Origin: Saxidomus purpurata
Taxonomy: Eukaryota > Mollusca > Bivalvia > Venerida > Veneridae
Length of the DNA stretch: 64,000 nucleotides
Assembly: GCA_022818135.1 (NCBI GenBank)
Contig: JAFMSR010000008.1
Coordinates: 13,960,972-14,024,971 of the forward strand
Direction of reading: 5' to 3'
Position 1 is the stretch's first letter, and each line of letters begins with the position of its first letter. Position numbers and translations under genes: made by a program. Shown piece after piece: positions 63,701 through 64,000 of this stretch. Below the pieces are notes generated by a model that had not been told where the DNA came from, did no database searches, and saw nothing but the letters and a program-made list of their open reading frames with translations.

Positions 63701-64000
63701 GTCGGCATTTTCAATAAATAAAAACATTAATAGTGTAAATAAATTACCCTGCTGACGAACACATAGGCGGCATTTTCAATAAATAAAAACATTAATTAGT
63801 GTAAGTTACCCTGCTGACGACCACATAGTCGGCATTTTCAATAAATAAAAATATTAATTCGTGTAAAGTACCCTGCTGACGACCACATAGTCTGCATTTT
63901 CAATAATAAAAACATTAATTAGTGTAAGTTACCCTGCTGACGACCACATAGTCGGCATTTTCAATAATAAAAACATTAATTAGTGTAAAGTACCCTGCTG
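57720..64000. repeat. Satellite array, about 62-bp monomer, open at the window end
   Basis: Roughly 100 head-to-tail units with landmarks GTAAAGTACCCTGCTGACGA, CCACATAGTCGGCATGTTCA and ATAAATAAAAACATTAATT; CTGCTGAC-type landmarks near 58461, 58523 and 58585 are 62 bases apart. A four-monomer block (about 58503-58750) is repeated next to itself (58751-58998), and another block at 58345-58500 recurs at about 63013-63170. Poorly matching units before 57850 mark its left edge. Each unit contains AATAAA and a small dyad CGAC-cacata-GTCG. Confidence 0.95.

Noticed and set aside
39385..64000. CRISPR-like regular repeats
   Set aside because: Both arrays are head-to-tail monomers with no unique spacers, in eukaryotic DNA.

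Overview
The window is animal nuclear DNA, most probably from a bivalve mollusc. The evidence is AT-rich, intron-rich sequence with GT-AG splice sites, one host gene of clear metazoan type, and dense repeats of kinds familiar from bivalve genomes: tRNA-derived SINEs, short-TIR elements with tandem-repeat cores and terminal hairpins, TTAA- and TA-flanked MITEs, and long minisatellite or satellite arrays. I cannot name the species from sequence alone. There are two 500-base N gaps (8109-8608 and 38885-39384).

One convincing protein-coding gene is present: ubinuclein (UBN1/UBN2 type, the histone H3.3 chaperone subunit of the HIRA complex). It lies on the minus strand, starts at 36016 and runs down to about 12470. 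I placed 14 coding exons with consistent splice phases and propose a short 15th terminal exon, giving a protein of about 1106 residues. The N-terminal HIRA-binding region, the Hpc2-related domain, the conserved middle domain and a long Q/S-rich tail can all be read. The upstream edge has a CRE palindrome, a YY1-like motif and two short upstream ORFs.

Layout: 1-520, AT-rich with a short duplication; about 520-8108, left arm of a multi-kilobase inverted repeat; 8609-9107, relic of a pogo/Tigger transposon; 9110-12470, mostly unannotated DNA with two tandem-core elements; 12470-36016, ubinuclein with introns full of SINEs, MITEs and minisatellites; 36.1-38.9 kb, upstream non-coding DNA; 39.4-49.2 kb, a satellite of about 82-bp units with higher-order structure that decays toward its right end; about 49.87-55.5 kb, right arm of the inverted repeat, collinear with the left arm in opposite orientation; 55.5-57.85 kb, degenerate repeats; 57.85-64.0 kb, a satellite of about 62-bp units still running at the window edge.

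The most notable structures are the inverted arms bracketing the ubinuclein locus and the first satellite; an 18-bp minisatellite in ubinuclein intron 5 that begins exactly at the exon 5 splice donor and repeats its donor hexamer; a TTAA-flanked MITE containing a tRNA-like segment; and tandem-core, hairpin-ended elements of two or three families. Most other open reading frames in the window come from satellites, microsatellites or gaps and are not genes.
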